Source of the DNA: an uncultured Bacillota bacterium
GTDB lineage: Bacteria > Bacillota_I > Bacilli_A > RFN20 > CAG-288
Assembly (NCBI GenBank): GCA_949290645.1
Contig: CASESG010000001.1
Coordinates: 276,495 to 340,494, forward strand
Reading direction: 5' to 3'
Length of the DNA stretch: 64,000 bases
The notes beneath the pieces were generated by a model. That model made no database searches, was not told the origin of the DNA, and worked only from the letters and a program-made list of their open reading frames with translations. Every line of letters begins with the position of its first letter. Position 1 is the first letter of the stretch. Both the position numbers and the translations under genes were made by a program. Below, in pieces: positions 26,414 to 36,114 of this stretch.

Positions 26414-27759
26414 TGAAAAAGGTAGCCGCGTTTTTCCACAACAAGGAGGTTCTCAACCGCATTCTCTTCACCCTCGCTATCTTCTTTGTGTTCCGGATCG
26501 GTTCGGCTATCGTCGTTCCGGGGGTCACGCCGGATGAATCCTTCTTCGCCGACACCACCAATGCCTTCTCCCTCCTCAACATGATGGGCGGCGGAGCGCT
26601 TCAGAACTTCTCCCTCTTCGCCCTCGGCGTCTCTCCCTACATCACCTCATCGATCATCATCCAGCTGCTTTCGATGGACGTCCTTCCCGCCCTCACCCAG
26701 ATGACCAAGGAAGGCGAGTCCGGAAGGAAGAGGCTCAACGTCGTCACCAGGATCCTCTCCGTGGTCTTGGCGGCGGTCCAGGCGTACGGCATCATCGTCG
26801 CCCTCTCCAACTCGGGCGAGGGAATCTCCCTTGACGACGACACGGCCTGGGGCTATACGAAGGTCATCATCTTCCTGGTCGCCGGTTCGATGATGCTCAA
26901 CTGGCTCGGCGACCAGATCACGGACAAGGGCATCGGAAACGGAATCTCCATGCTCATCTTCGCCGGCATCATCTCGAGTCTTCCCAGCCAGATCACGGGT
27001 GCCTTCGAGAGCTTCCTTGGCGATTCGATCGCCTCGGGCACTCCCGACCTCATCCTGCAGGGCTCGGTCCAGATTGCACTCTATCTCCTGGCCTTCCTTG
27101 CCATCATCGTCTTCGTCACCTTCATCGAGCGCAGCGTCCGAAAGCTCCCGGTGAGCCACTCCAACACCAGCGCCAGCAACGAACTGGCCAGCCAGCAGTC
27201 CTCCTTCCTCCCCATCAAGGTCAACGCCAGCTCGGTCATGCCGGTCATCTTCGCTTCCTCCATCATGGTCGCCCCGTCGATCATCATCTCCCTCTTCAAC
27301 ACCGCGGAGACGACTCCGCACTGGATGGAAATCGTCATGGACGTCTTCAACTACCAGGCGATGACACCTCTGACGGACAGCTTCTCCTTCCCCTTCGGGC
27401 CGATCATCTATGCGATCCTCATCATCCTCTTCTCCTACTTCTATGCGCAGCTTCAGATCAATCCGGAGCGGATCGCGGAGAACTTCCAGACATCCGGAAC
27501 CTACATCACGGGGATCAAGCCCGGCGTCGAGACGGAGCACTACATCAGCAAGACTCTCTCCCGCATGACGTTCATGGGCTCGATGGCCCTGTGCTTCATC
27601 GCCCTGCTTCCCGTCATCCTCTCCATGTCCGGGGCAGTCGATGCGTCCTTGTCGCTGGGAGGCACGGGTCTCATCATCGTCGTCGGCGTCGCCCTGGAAG
27701 TCTCCAATCAGATCGCCGGCATCCTGGCCGGCCATGGCTATGCGGAGAGTGAACTGTAA
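26413..27759 (+). CDS. secY: preprotein translocase subunit SecY
   Basis: 448 aa with ten hydrophobic segments forming the Sec channel in the cytoplasmic membrane. The plug region and conserved loops (for example GNGISMLIFAGI near residue 180) are present. It overlaps rplO and precedes adk, the usual spc-operon order. Confidence 0.97.
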   Translation: MKKVAAFFHNKEVLNRILFTLAIFFVFRIGSAIVVPGVTPDESFFADTTNAFSLLNMMGGGALQNFSLFALGVSPYITSSIIIQLLSMDVLPALTQMTKEGESGRKRLNVVTRILSVVLAAVQAYGIIVALSNSGEGISLDDDTAWGYTKVIIFLVAGSMMLNWLGDQITDKGIGNGISMLIFAGIISSLPSQITGAFESFLGDSIASGTPDLILQGSVQIALYLLAFLAIIVFVTFIERSVRKLPVSHSNTSASNELASQQSSFLPIKVNASSVMPVIFASSIMVAPSIIISLFNTAETTPHWMEIVMDVFNYQAMTPLTDSFSFPFGPIIYAILIILFSYFYAQLQINPERIAENFQTSGTYITGIKPGVETEHYISKTLSRMTFMGSMALCFIALLPVILSMSGAVDASLSLGGTGLIIVVGVALEVSNQIAGILAGHGYAESEL

Positions 27760-27760
27760 T

Positions 27761-28417
27761 ATGGCACAAAACGAAGAGAAGAACATCATCATCATGGGCC
27801 CTCCCGCCGCGGGAAAGGGCACGCAATCCGAGAAGATCGTCGAGACGTACAAGATCCCTCACATCTCCACCGGCGACATGTTCCGTGCCGCCATCAAGGA
27901 AGGGACGAAGTTGGGACTCGAGGCCAACCGTTACATCGAGAAGGGACAGCTCGTCCCGGACGAGGTCACGATCGGCCTTGTCGAGGAGCGCCTGAAGAAA
28001 GATGATTGCAAGAAGGGCTTCCTCCTGGACGGCTTCCCCAGGACGATTGCCCAGGCCGAGGCCTTGGAGAAGATCCTCGCAAAGCTCGGGAAGAAGATCA
28101 CGGCGGTCCTTCTTCTTGTCGCCGATGACAAGGAGCTGATCGACCGCATCGCTTCCCGTCGGGTCTGCCCCAGCTGCGGCGCTTCCTACAACCTCAAGAC
28201 GAAGAAGCCGAAGGTCGAGGGAATCTGCGACCATTGCGGGGAGAAGATCATCCTTCGCAACGACGACCGTCCCGAGTCCTTCCAGGTCCGCCTGGACGAT
28301 TACAAGAGCAAGACCATGCCTCTTGTGGAGTACTACAAGGGCAAGGGATTGGTCCGGGAGATCGATGCCCTCGAGAGCATCGACACGGTCTTCGGACACA
28401 TCCAGGAAGTTCTCTGA
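27761..28417 (+). CDS. adk: adenylate kinase, zinc-lid type
   Basis: 218 aa; interconverts AMP + ATP and 2 ADP. The P-loop is GPPAAGKGT (about residue 13), and the LID domain carries four cysteines (CPSCG and CDHCG) that bind zinc, typical for Gram-positive enzymes. Start 27761 is one base after the secY stop. Confidence 0.97.
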   Translation: MAQNEEKNIIIMGPPAAGKGTQSEKIVETYKIPHISTGDMFRAAIKEGTKLGLEANRYIEKGQLVPDEVTIGLVEERLKKDDCKKGFLLDGFPRTIAQAEALEKILAKLGKKITAVLLLVADDKELIDRIASRRVCPSCGASYNLKTKKPKVEGICDHCGEKIILRNDDRPESFQVRLDDYKSKTMPLVEYYKGKGLVREIDALESIDTVFGHIQEVL

Positions 28418-28422
28418 GTCGA

Positions 28423-29226
28423 ATGGCCATCATCATCAAGTCCAAGAAGGAGATGGACGACTTGATCGAAGTCGGACAGAAACTGGGGAGAGTCTTCGAC
28501 AGGCTCTCCCTGGAGATCCGACCGGGTCGCTCCACCTTCGAGATCAGCCATCTGGCCGAGAAATTCCTTCGGGAGGAAGGCTGCAAGCCGACCTTCAAGG
28601 GGTATGACGGATTCCCCGGTGCCGTCTGCACCTCCGTCAACGAAACCCTGATCCACGGCATTCCCCACAAGGATCACATCCTCAAGGAGGGAGACATCCT
28701 CTCCGTCGACATGGGGAACGTCGATGATACGTCCATGCAAGGCGATGCCTGCCGGACGTTCGCCGTCGGAAACATCTCCGCTGAAGCGCAAGAGCTCATC
28801 CGCTGCAGTGAAGAATGTTTCTATGAAGCCTACAAGATCCTTCGTCCGGGCATCCATCTCAACGAGATCTCCATGGCCATCCAGAGAGTCGCCGACCGCT
28901 ATCACTTCTCCCTCGTCAAGGAATACGGCGGTCACGGCTTGGGCCGGGAGATGCACGAAGATCCCTTCATCTACAACTACTACGACTCGACTCTGGGCCT
29001 TGGCCCCTTCCTGAGAGAAGGGATGTGTCTGGCAATCGAGCCGATGGTCCTGGCGGGGTCGAACAAGGTCGTGACGCTCAAGGACGGTTGGACCGTCCAA
29101 AGCGCCGACAGGAGGCTGACCGCCCACTACGAAAACGACGTCCTCATCACCAAGACGGGAGCCTTGATCACATCGGTCGACTCCAACGTGAGAAGACATC
29201 TAAGCGAATTGGAGAATCAAAAATGA
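28423..29226 (+). CDS. map: methionine aminopeptidase
   Basis: 267 aa; removes N-terminal methionine from nascent proteins. The metal ligands are in SVDMGNV and GDACRTF, the conserved histidine in [13 protein letters not shown] and the glutamate in AIEPM. It lies 5 bp after adk and overlaps infA by 4 bp. Confidence 0.96.
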   Translation: MAIIIKSKKEMDDLIEVGQKLGRVFDRLSLEIRPGRSTFEISHLAEKFLREEGCKPTFKGYDGFPGAVCTSVNETLIHGIPHKDHILKEGDILSVDMGNVDDTSMQGDACRTFAVGNISAEAQELIRCSEECFYEAYKILRPGIHLNEISMAIQRVADRYHFSLVKEYGGHGLGREMHEDPFIYNYYDSTLGLGPFLREGMCLAIEPMVLAGSNKVVTLKDGWTVQSADRRLTAHYENDVLITKTGALITSVDSNVRRHLSELENQK

Positions 29227-29441
29227 GCAGAGAAGATTTCATCAAGATGGAGGGCACCGTTCTCGAAACCCTCCCCGCCGAGAAGTATTCGGTCAAGCTC
29301 GACGGAGGCGCCATGATCCGAGCCAGGATCTCCGGAAAGATGCGCATGAACAAGATTCGCATCCTCCCCGGGGACCGGGTCACGGTGGAAATCTCCCCAT
29401 ATGATGTCACCAATGGCTGCATCGTGTACCGATACAAGTAA
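29223..29441 (+). CDS. infA: translation initiation factor IF-1
   Basis: 72 aa OB-fold protein with [10 protein letters not shown] and [16 protein letters not shown]. It starts inside the map stop (ATGA). Confidence 0.96.
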   Translation: MSREDFIKMEGTVLETLPAEKYSVKLDGGAMIRARISGKMRMNKIRILPGDRVTVEISPYDVTNGCIVYRYK

Positions 29442-29458
29442 GTAAGGAGGAACTGAAC

Positions 29459-29572
29459 ATGAAAGTTCGAGCTTCAGTCAAGCCGATTTGCGACAAGTGC
29501 CGTGTCATCAAGCGCAAGGGAAGAGTGATGGTCATCTGCTCCAACCCCAAGCACAAGCAGAGACAGGGCTAA
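29459..29572 (+). CDS. rpmJ: 50S ribosomal protein L36
   Basis: 37 aa with the zinc-binding CDKC, C and H pattern of the C+ form and basic ends. SD AAGGAGGAA upstream. Confidence 0.95.
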   Translation: MKVRASVKPICDKCRVIKRKGRVMVICSNPKHKQRQG

Positions 29573-29591
29573 GGAGGAAAGAAAAAAGATT

Positions 29592-29969
29592 ATGGCAAGA
29601 ATTGCAGGTGTGGATATTCCCAACGACAAGCAGCTGGCGTATTCGCTTCGCTACATCTACGGCATCGGAATGACGAGAGCCCTCAAGATTTGTGCGGATG
29701 CCAAGGTCGATCCGACCAAGCGCGTCAAGGATTGCACGGAAGAGGAGCTCACCGCCGTCCGCAACCAGGTCTCCCACTATGTCGTCGAAGGTGACCTCCG
29801 CCGTGAAGTCGCCCTCAACATCAAGAGACTTGAGGAAATCGGAACCTATCGGGGCAACCGCCACAAGAGGAGCTTGCCCTGCCGTGGACAGAGGGACAAG
29901 ACCAATGCCCGTACATGCAAGGGTCCCAGAAAGACGGTCGCCAACCACAAGAAGGCCACCATCGGCTAA
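29592..29969 (+). CDS. rpsM: 30S ribosomal protein S13
   Basis: 125 aa; starts [18 protein letters not shown] and has the C-terminal [18 protein letters not shown] stretch contacting tRNA in the P site. Confidence 0.96.
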   Translation: MARIAGVDIPNDKQLAYSLRYIYGIGMTRALKICADAKVDPTKRVKDCTEEELTAVRNQVSHYVVEGDLRREVALNIKRLEEIGTYRGNRHKRSLPCRGQRDKTNARTCKGPRKTVANHKKATIG

Positions 29970-29984
29970 AGAGAGGTAACGAAA

Positions 29985-30431
29985 ATGGCTGAAATCAACA
30001 ACAAGCCCAAGGCCGCCGCGACAGCGAAGGCTGCTCCCGCCAAGGGCAAGAAGACGACGATCCGCAAGAAGAAGACCAAGCTCGGCTTCACCAAGGGCGT
30101 CGCTCATATCCATGCTTCCTACTCCAACACGATTGTTTCGATCTCCGACGAACAGGGTCGGGTCATCGCCTGGTCCAGCGCTGGAACCTGCGGCATGTCG
30201 GGAACCCGCAAGTCGACTCCCTTTGCGGCCCAGGTCGCCGCTTCCACCGTCGCCAAGACCTGCTTCGAGCGCGGTCTGAGGACCGTCGACGTCGAAGTCA
30301 AGGGACCTGGCCCGGGCCGTGAGACGGCTGTCCGTGCCCTCGAGGCGAGCGGACTCAAGGTTCTCTCCATCGCCGATGTCACGCCGATCCCGCACAATGG
30401 CTGCCGTCCTCCCAAGCGTCCTCGTGGCTAA
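29985..30431 (+). CDS. rpsK: 30S ribosomal protein S11 with N-terminal extension
   Basis: 148 aa against a usual 129; the extra N-terminal 20 or so residues are Lys/Ala-rich. The core [18 protein letters not shown] and the C-terminal [15 protein letters not shown] are conserved. Confidence 0.96.
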   Translation: MAEINNKPKAAATAKAAPAKGKKTTIRKKKTKLGFTKGVAHIHASYSNTIVSISDEQGRVIAWSSAGTCGMSGTRKSTPFAAQVAASTVAKTCFERGLRTVDVEVKGPGPGRETAVRALEASGLKVLSIADVTPIPHNGCRPPKRPRG

Positions 30432-30449
30432 AGAAAAAGGAGGAAAGCA

Positions 30450-31415
30450 ATGAAAGAATTCGAAAAGCCCTCGTTCGACATCGATCGGGATGCCATCACT
30501 CCGACTCAGGGTCGTTTCGTGATCTCCCCTCTGGAGAGCGGCTACGGCATCACCATCGGGAACGCTCTCCGTCGCGTCTTGCTCTCTTCCCTTCCGGGCC
30601 TTGCGGTCTACGCCGTCGAGGTCGAGGGTGCCCAGCACGAATATTCCCAGCTTCCCGGCGTCCTGGAGGATCTTGTCCAGATCATCCTCAACGTCAAGCA
30701 GATCGTCCTCGCCGATGAGTTGGAGGACGACAAGGCCGACCACGTCCTCAAGCTCGACGTCCATGGCGAGAAGGAAGTCAAAGCTGGCTTCATCGTCTGC
30801 CCCGACATGGTCTCGGTCGTCAACAAGGACCTGACCCTGTGCCATCTTGCCAGCGACGGCCACATCAAGATGACTCTCCATGCCCGGCGCGGCAGAGGAC
30901 TCGTCCTTGCCGAGGACAACAAGGATTCCAACTGGCCGATTGGCTGGATCGCGGTCGACAGCAACTACTCCCCGATTCTCAAGGTCAAGACCACGATCGA
31001 TCCCGACCGTGTCGGACACGATGCCAGCTACGAGAAGCTGACGATTGAGGTCACCACGGACGGCTCGACGACGCCTCAGGCGGCGATCGCCCTCTCCAGC
31101 AAGATTCTCGAGGAGCACTTCAAGCTCTTCGAAGACCTCGACGATCGCGTCAAGAACGCCACCATCATGACGACCAAGCAGGAGACGACCGAGAAGAACT
31201 TCGCCACCATCTCCCTGGAGGACCTCGATCTTTCCGTCCGCTCCTACAACTGCCTCAAGCGCAACGGCTTGAAGACGGTCCAGGACCTCTGCAACATGAA
31301 GGAGAGCGAGCTGATGACGGTTCGCAACCTTGGCAAGAAGTCCTACAAGGAGATTCTCGACAAGCTCCAGGCCATCGGTCTCTCCCTGCAGCACGACGAC
31401 AATACGAAAAAGTGA
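30450..31415 (+). CDS. rpoA: DNA-directed RNA polymerase subunit alpha
   Basis: 321 aa. The N-terminal assembly domain (GYGITIGNALRRVLLSSLPG near residue 32) and the C-terminal domain with helix-hairpin-helix (LKRNGLKTVQDLCNMKE and NLGKKSYKEI, after residue 265) are complete. The CTD binds UP elements and activators. Confidence 0.97.
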   Translation: MKEFEKPSFDIDRDAITPTQGRFVISPLESGYGITIGNALRRVLLSSLPGLAVYAVEVEGAQHEYSQLPGVLEDLVQIILNVKQIVLADELEDDKADHVLKLDVHGEKEVKAGFIVCPDMVSVVNKDLTLCHLASDGHIKMTLHARRGRGLVLAEDNKDSNWPIGWIAVDSNYSPILKVKTTIDPDRVGHDASYEKLTIEVTTDGSTTPQAAIALSSKILEEHFKLFEDLDDRVKNATIMTTKQETTEKNFATISLEDLDLSVRSYNCLKRNGLKTVQDLCNMKESELMTVRNLGKKSYKEILDKLQAIGLSLQHDDNTKK

Positions 31416-31426
31416 GGTAAACGAAC

Positions 31427-31834
31427 ATGGCTACAATCGGAAGAAAGAACGTCCACGGAAAAGGTGGCGTCCGCTTCAAGGCGGGATATACCTCCGACAA
31501 GCAGAAGAACATGCTGAGGAACATCGTTTCCCAGCTCATCGTCTCCGGCAAGGTCGAGGTCACCCTGGAATTCGCCAAGAGAGCCCAGAAGAAGGCCGAG
31601 CGCATGGTCACCTTCGCCAAGAAGGGCGACTTGGCCTCTCGCCGTCAGGCGGCCCGCTTCGTCCGCGAAGAAGGCTTCATCGAGGAGAAGACGAAGAAGA
31701 ATGCCCTCCAGTATCTCTTCGACGTCCTCGGCCCCCGCTACAAGGATCGTAACGGTGGCTACACCCGCATCCTGAAGACGGACAACCGTCGGGGCGACAA
31801 TGCCCAGATGGCGATCCTCGCCTTCGTCGACTAA
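31427..31834 (+). CDS. rplQ: 50S ribosomal protein L17
   Basis: 135 aa, last gene of the super-operon, followed directly by a strong terminator. The C-terminal YTRILKTDNRRGDNAQMAIL is typical. Confidence 0.96.
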   Translation: MATIGRKNVHGKGGVRFKAGYTSDKQKNMLRNIVSQLIVSGKVEVTLEFAKRAQKKAERMVTFAKKGDLASRRQAARFVREEGFIEEKTKKNALQYLFDVLGPRYKDRNGGYTRILKTDNRRGDNAQMAILAFVD

Positions 31835-31841
31835 GAGAAAG

Positions 31842-31866
31842 AAAGGAGCCTTCGGGCTCCTTTTTC
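31842..31866 (+). terminator. terminator of the ribosomal protein operon
   Basis: AAAGGAGCC-TTCG-GGCTCCTTT with a T run (stem 31845-31850 with 31855-31860). Confidence 0.9.
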
Positions 31867-31875
31867 TTCTCCGAC

Positions 31876-31898
31876 AAAAAAACCTCGCCGCAGCGAGG
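31876..31898 (-). terminator. terminator of tRNA-Thr
   Basis: On the minus strand CCTCGC-loop-GCGAGG is followed by seven T. Confidence 0.85.
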
Positions 31899-31908
31899 GG
31901 ATATGCGA

Positions 31909-31984
<76 letters not shown>

Positions 31985-32035
31985 AGCGAAAAATATTTTA
32001 TCGCAGCGAATTGCGGATTTCAAGGAGGAAAAGAC

Positions 32036-32641
32036 ATGGAAAGAAGGGACATGACCGATTTCCTGCTCAAGGTCGAGGAGATGACCCGCTCGGGATTGAA
32101 GTATACCAAGGACGAGTACGCTAGGGACAACTACAGGCAGCTTCAGAAGCTCGTCAAGGACTTCCTGCTTCTGGACGATATCACGATCAACGGGGAGAAT
32201 CTCTTCCACCGCAACGTCTATCCGACGCCCAATGTCTCGGTGCGGGCGATCGTCCTCTCTCAAGACCGGAAGGAGGTCTTGATGGTGCAGGAGAAGCTTG
32301 ACTCCCTCTGGTCTTTTCCGGGCGGCTGGTGCGAGCTTTCCCTCTCCCCATCCGAGTCCTGCCTCAAGGAGCTGAGGGAGGAGGGCGGATACGAAGGGAA
32401 GATCCTTCGCCTTGTCGCCTGTCTCGACCGCTACCGCGGCATTCCGACGCGCGGGATTCCGGAGTATGTCCTGGCCTTCGAGGTGGTGCCAGTCGTCGAT
32501 CTCGAGAAGATCTGCTTCGAGGTTTTGGGAAGAAAGTTCTTCCCCGTCGACAACCTTCCCCCTTTCTCCCGCAAGAACGACGAGAAGGGGATGCGAAGGA
32601 TCCTTCAGGCCGCTTTGGAACAAAAGACAATCTTTGATTAA
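32036..32641 (+). CDS. NUDIX hydrolase with Nudix_N_2-type N-terminal domain
   Basis: 201 aa from ATG 32036 (SD AAGGAGG). Residues 1-60 (SGLKYTKDEYARDNYRQLQ) match the N-terminal domain of the X-linked nucleoside-diphosphate hydrolase group. The Nudix box variant GGWCELSLSPSE...LKELREEGG follows near residue 100. These enzymes cut nucleoside-diphosphate-linked compounds such as ADP-ribose or nucleotide sugars; the substrate is not identifiable. Confidence 0.85.
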   Translation: MERRDMTDFLLKVEEMTRSGLKYTKDEYARDNYRQLQKLVKDFLLLDDITINGENLFHRNVYPTPNVSVRAIVLSQDRKEVLMVQEKLDSLWSFPGGWCELSLSPSESCLKELREEGGYEGKILRLVACLDRYRGIPTRGIPEYVLAFEVVPVVDLEKICFEVLGRKFFPVDNLPPFSRKNDEKGMRRILQAALEQKTIFD

Positions 32642-32660
32642 AAAATGCCTTTCTTCCCTC

Positions 32661-32666
32661 TATAAT
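32661..32666 (+). promoter_or_regulatory. -10 box of the small membrane protein/cmk/der/gpsA transcript
   Basis: TATAAT ends 17 nt before the ATG at 32684, leaving a very short leader that contains the SD GGTGGAG. Confidence 0.45.
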
Positions 32667-32683
32667 GGTAGGTGGAGAATGCG

Positions 32684-32989
32684 ATGGAAAAGAAGACACG
32701 GGTGCAGCGCTACCAAGAGCTGAGACAAAACATCGAGGAGATGACGGATTATCCTTTCCAGAAGGGGGACAAATCCCTTTCCGATGGCCTCGACGACCTT
32801 CTCATGGACAGTCAGGAGAGGAAGGATAAGATCGTCATGCGCCATCAGAAGAAGGAGAGCAAGCTCATCCGTTTCCAGGCATGCGAGAAAGGAAAGCTCA
32901 TCAAGTTGGCGACGATCGTCCTTGTCCTTGTCCTGCTCTTCGTCCTGATTCTCGTCCTTCTCCTCTATGCCACGGGAGTCCTCTCATGA
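32684..32989 (+). CDS. small single-pass membrane protein, 101 aa
   Basis: A charged N-terminal cytoplasmic part (residues 1-65, helical) followed by one strongly hydrophobic C-terminal segment. ATG 32684 was chosen over GTG 32672 because the SD GGTGGAG is 6 nt away. It overlaps cmk by 4 bp, so it is coupled to cmk-der-gpsA. No family recognised. Confidence 0.65.
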   Translation: MEKKTRVQRYQELRQNIEEMTDYPFQKGDKSLSDGLDDLLMDSQERKDKIVMRHQKKESKLIRFQACEKGKLIKLATIVLVLVLLFVLILVLLLYATGVLS

Positions 32990-33681
32990 AAAGAAATTAC
33001 AGCATCGCCATCGACGGTCCCGCAGCCTCGGGCAAGTCCACCGCCGCCAAGATCGTCGCCAAGAAGCTCTCGTTCCTCTATGTGGACACGGGAGCGATGT
33101 ATCGCGCCTTCACCCTCTTCCTGATCGAGAACGGGAAGAATCCCTGCTCGGAAGAAGAGGCCCTCTCCCTTCTTCCCCTCTTCGAGATGAAAGAGGACAA
33201 GGAGGGGCATGTCTATCTCAAGGGCAGGGATGTCACTTCTCGGGTGCGGGAGAACGACGTCTCCAACGAGGTCTCCTACGCCTGCGCCTACAAAGCGGTG
33301 CGGGAGAAGATGGTCGAACTCCAGCGCAAGATGGCCGAGGATGAAAGCGTCGTCATGGACGGGAGGGACATCGGGACGGTCGTCCTTCCTCATGCGGACT
33401 TGAAGATCTACCAGATCGCAAGCGTCGAGGCAAGGGCCCAGAGACGGTATCTCGAGAACCAGAAGAAAGGCATTCCCGGGACGCTGGAAGAAATCGCCAA
33501 GGATATCGAAAGACGGGACTACATCGATTCCCACCGGGAACACTCCCCGCTGAGAATGGCGGAGGATGCCATCGTCCTGGATACTTCGAACATGACGATC
33601 GAGGAGGAGGTCGAAGAGATCCTCTCCCTCTTTTCCAAGAAAGCAGGTGTGAAATGGAACGATACGGAACAGTCGCTTTGA
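32986..33681 (+). CDS. cmk: cytidylate kinase
   Basis: 231 aa; phosphorylates CMP and dCMP. P-loop GPAASGKST (about residue 11), YVDTGAMYRAFT and VMDGRDIGT are diagnostic. It overlaps der by 28 bp, a common gene pair in Bacillota. Confidence 0.96.
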   Translation: MKRNYSIAIDGPAASGKSTAAKIVAKKLSFLYVDTGAMYRAFTLFLIENGKNPCSEEEALSLLPLFEMKEDKEGHVYLKGRDVTSRVRENDVSNEVSYACAYKAVREKMVELQRKMAEDESVVMDGRDIGTVVLPHADLKIYQIASVEARAQRRYLENQKKGIPGTLEEIAKDIERRDYIDSHREHSPLRMAEDAIVLDTSNMTIEEEVEEILSLFSKKAGVKWNDTEQSL

Positions 33682-34994
33682 TCGGCGCTCCCTCGACGGG
33701 AAAGTCGACTCTCTTCAATCGCTTGACGGACACGAGAAGGGAGATCACCGGAAAGCAGTACGGCATCACCCGCGACCGCAATTACGGCACGGGGCATTGG
33801 CTCGACAAGACCTTCACCTTGATCGACACGGGCGGAATCACCGGAGAGAACATCCCCTTCCAGAAGGAAGTCCAGAACCAGGTCGAGCTTGGCATCCAGG
33901 AAGCGGACGTCATCCTCTTTGTCGTGGACGGAAGGGCGGGGGTGACCAACAACGACCTCTTCGTCGCCAAGAAGCTTCGCCCCTACAAGGACAAGGTCTT
34001 CCTCGTCGTCAACAAGATTGACGACAAGACGTTGATGGGTGACAGCTATGAGTTCTTCCGCCTCGGCTTCGGACAGCCCTATCCCATCTCCAGCGAGCAC
34101 GGCTTAGGCTTAGGAGACCTGCTGGACGAGATCATGAAGGTCCTTCCCAGAGAAGAAGTGAATCCCTACGAGGGAGCCTTGACCTTCACCCTTCTGGGAC
34201 GGCCGAATGTCGGAAAGTCCTCCTTGGCCAACAAGATCCTCGGACAGGAAAGAGTCATCGTCTCTCCGGTCTCCGGAACGACGAGGGACAGCGTCGACAT
34301 CCGCTTCGAAAGAGACGGAAGGAAATACGTCATGGTCGACACCGCCGGCATCAAGAGGCCGGGAAAGGTCGCCGAGGACCTCGACAAGTATGCCGTCATC
34401 CGTTCGGCCGATGCGGCCCGAAGGGCGGACATCTGTCTGCTTCTGATCGACGCGGAGGAGGGGCTCGTCAGCCAGGACATCCACGTCTCCTCCTATGCGA
34501 TGGACGAGAACAAGCCAATCATCATCGTCGTCAACAAATGGGACCTCCACTCCCACGGCATGGACGACCAGCAGAAGTTCGCCAAGGAGATCCAGGCCTA
34601 CTTCAAGTTCGCGAGCTACGCCCCGATCGTCTTCTGCTCCGCCAAGACCGGAAGCAACATCAAGGCCATCTTCCAGGCCCTCCACCATGTCGACGAGACT
34701 CTGCACCGCAAGGTTCCCTCCTCCCTTCTCAACTCCCTGATCAGCAGGGCTCAGCTCGACAACGAGGCTCCCGACTTCAACGGCGGAAGACTTCGCATCA
34801 GCTACTGCACGCAGAGCGAGGGAGTCCCTCCGACCTTCGTCCTCTTCGTCAACAATCCCAATTATTTCCATTTTTCCTACAAGAGGTATCTCGAGAACGC
34901 CATCCGCAAGGAATTCGGCTTCGACTGCTGCCCCATCGTGCTTCACGTCCGCTCCAAGCGCTCCTATGACCTGCTCCAGGAGAAGAAGAGATGA
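33654..34994 (+). CDS. der: ribosome biogenesis GTPase Der
   Basis: 446 aa with two tandem GTPase domains and a C-terminal KH-like domain; needed for 50S maturation. The second P-loop is canonical (GRPNVGKSS, about residue 183). The first is atypical (GAPSTGKST, about residue 11, with the usual NVGKS asparagine replaced). DTGG/DTAG and NKID/NKWD motifs are present in both. Stop overlaps gpsA by 4 bp. Confidence 0.96.
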   Translation: MERYGTVALIGAPSTGKSTLFNRLTDTRREITGKQYGITRDRNYGTGHWLDKTFTLIDTGGITGENIPFQKEVQNQVELGIQEADVILFVVDGRAGVTNNDLFVAKKLRPYKDKVFLVVNKIDDKTLMGDSYEFFRLGFGQPYPISSEHGLGLGDLLDEIMKVLPREEVNPYEGALTFTLLGRPNVGKSSLANKILGQERVIVSPVSGTTRDSVDIRFERDGRKYVMVDTAGIKRPGKVAEDLDKYAVIRSADAARRADICLLLIDAEEGLVSQDIHVSSYAMDENKPIIIVVNKWDLHSHGMDDQQKFAKEIQAYFKFASYAPIVFCSAKTGSNIKAIFQALHHVDETLHRKVPSSLLNSLISRAQLDNEAPDFNGGRLRISYCTQSEGVPPTFVLFVNNPNYFHFSYKRYLENAIRKEFGFDCCPIVLHVRSKRSYDLLQEKKR

Positions 34995-35992
34995 AAGCCG
35001 TCGTCTTGGGAGCGGGTGCCTGGGGAACGGCTTTGAGCCATGTCCTCTCGAGGAAAGTGGAAGAGGTCGTCCTCTACGATCTCGACAAGACCTATCTCTC
35101 GCTCAACAGAGAGCATCGCAATCCGCGTTTCTATCCGGATGTCCTGCTCTCGAAGAGAATCTCCTTCACCGACAATCTGGACAAGGCTCTTGACGAGGCG
35201 GAAATCGTCGTCTTCGCCATCCCTTCCAAGGCCTATCGGTTCCTGGCGAGGGAACTGAACGCCAAGCTGAAGCAGAAGGTCCACATCCTCTCCTTGGCCA
35301 AGGGCTTTGATTCCGAGACCCACGAAAGGCTCAGCGTCGTCCTCCGCAAGGAAATCCAAGAGGAGAAGAGATATCCGATCGTCTCCCTCCTTGGCCCTTC
35401 CTATGCCGAGGAAGTCATCCGCGACCATCTGACCTGCCTTTCGGCCATCTCCTTGGACGAGGAGGAGGCGAAGAGGTTCCAGATGCTTCTCTCCGGGGAG
35501 AACTTCCGCGTCTACACCAATACGGACGAGGTCGGCTCCGAGATCGCCGCGGCGCTCAAGAACGTCTTGGCCATCGCTTCCGGAATCCTGGCTGGCTTGG
35601 GAGAAGGGGAGAACGCAAGGGCGGCCCTCATCACGCGCGGCAATGCGGAAATCATGCGCTTCGGTATGGCTCATGGTGCGAAGATGGAGACCTTCCTCGG
35701 CCTTTCCGGAATCGGGGATTTAATGTTGACATGCAACTCGATGAAGTCAAGAAACTTTTCCTTGGGTTATGAAATCGGAAGAGAGGATGACGCTTCGAGG
35801 ATCTTGGCCGAGAACACCAAGACCGTCGAAGGTGTCTTCACTTCGAAATACGTGACGGAAATCGCCAGCAAGGAAGGAATCGAGCTTCCGATCGCCCGTG
35901 CCGTCTTCGAGGTTCTCTTCCAGGGCAAGCATCCTTCCGAGCAGCTCTCGTCCCTGATGCAAAGGGAGCTCAAGAGCGAAGAGGTTCGTTAG
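34991..35992 (+). CDS. gpsA: glycerol-3-phosphate dehydrogenase [NAD(P)+]
   Basis: 333 aa; reduces dihydroxyacetone phosphate to sn-glycerol-3-phosphate for phospholipid synthesis. The dinucleotide loop GAGAWGTAL is at residue 7; LAKGF and the catalytic ALKNVLAIASGI region are present. Last gene of the cmk-der-gpsA run. Confidence 0.95.
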   Translation: MKAVVLGAGAWGTALSHVLSRKVEEVVLYDLDKTYLSLNREHRNPRFYPDVLLSKRISFTDNLDKALDEAEIVVFAIPSKAYRFLARELNAKLKQKVHILSLAKGFDSETHERLSVVLRKEIQEEKRYPIVSLLGPSYAEEVIRDHLTCLSAISLDEEEAKRFQMLLSGENFRVYTNTDEVGSEIAAALKNVLAIASGILAGLGEGENARAALITRGNAEIMRFGMAHGAKMETFLGLSGIGDLMLTCNSMKSRNFSLGYEIGREDDASRILAENTKTVEGVFTSKYVTEIASKEGIELPIARAVFEVLFQGKHPSEQLSSLMQRELKSEEVR

Positions 35993-36060
35993 CTGGTTTC
36001 GTAAGCGCTTTCGTCTTGTTCCCAACTGAAAAAATCTCCAACATTACTTTGGCAAAAGTA

Positions 36061-36089
36061 TTGATTTCATCGGAATTTTCTGATATAAA
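36061..36089 (+). promoter_or_regulatory. promoter of the HU gene
   Basis: TTGATT (36061-36066), 17 bp, TATAAA (36084-36089), 25 bp before the ATG. Confidence 0.6.
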
Positions 36090-36114
36090 AGCCAATAGAA
36101 AGGCAGGTAATCAC

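Noticed and set aside
29532..31394. 620-codon open frame on the minus strand opposite rpsM, rpsK and rpoA
   Set aside because: Antisense shadow of three certain genes; no start signal or domain.
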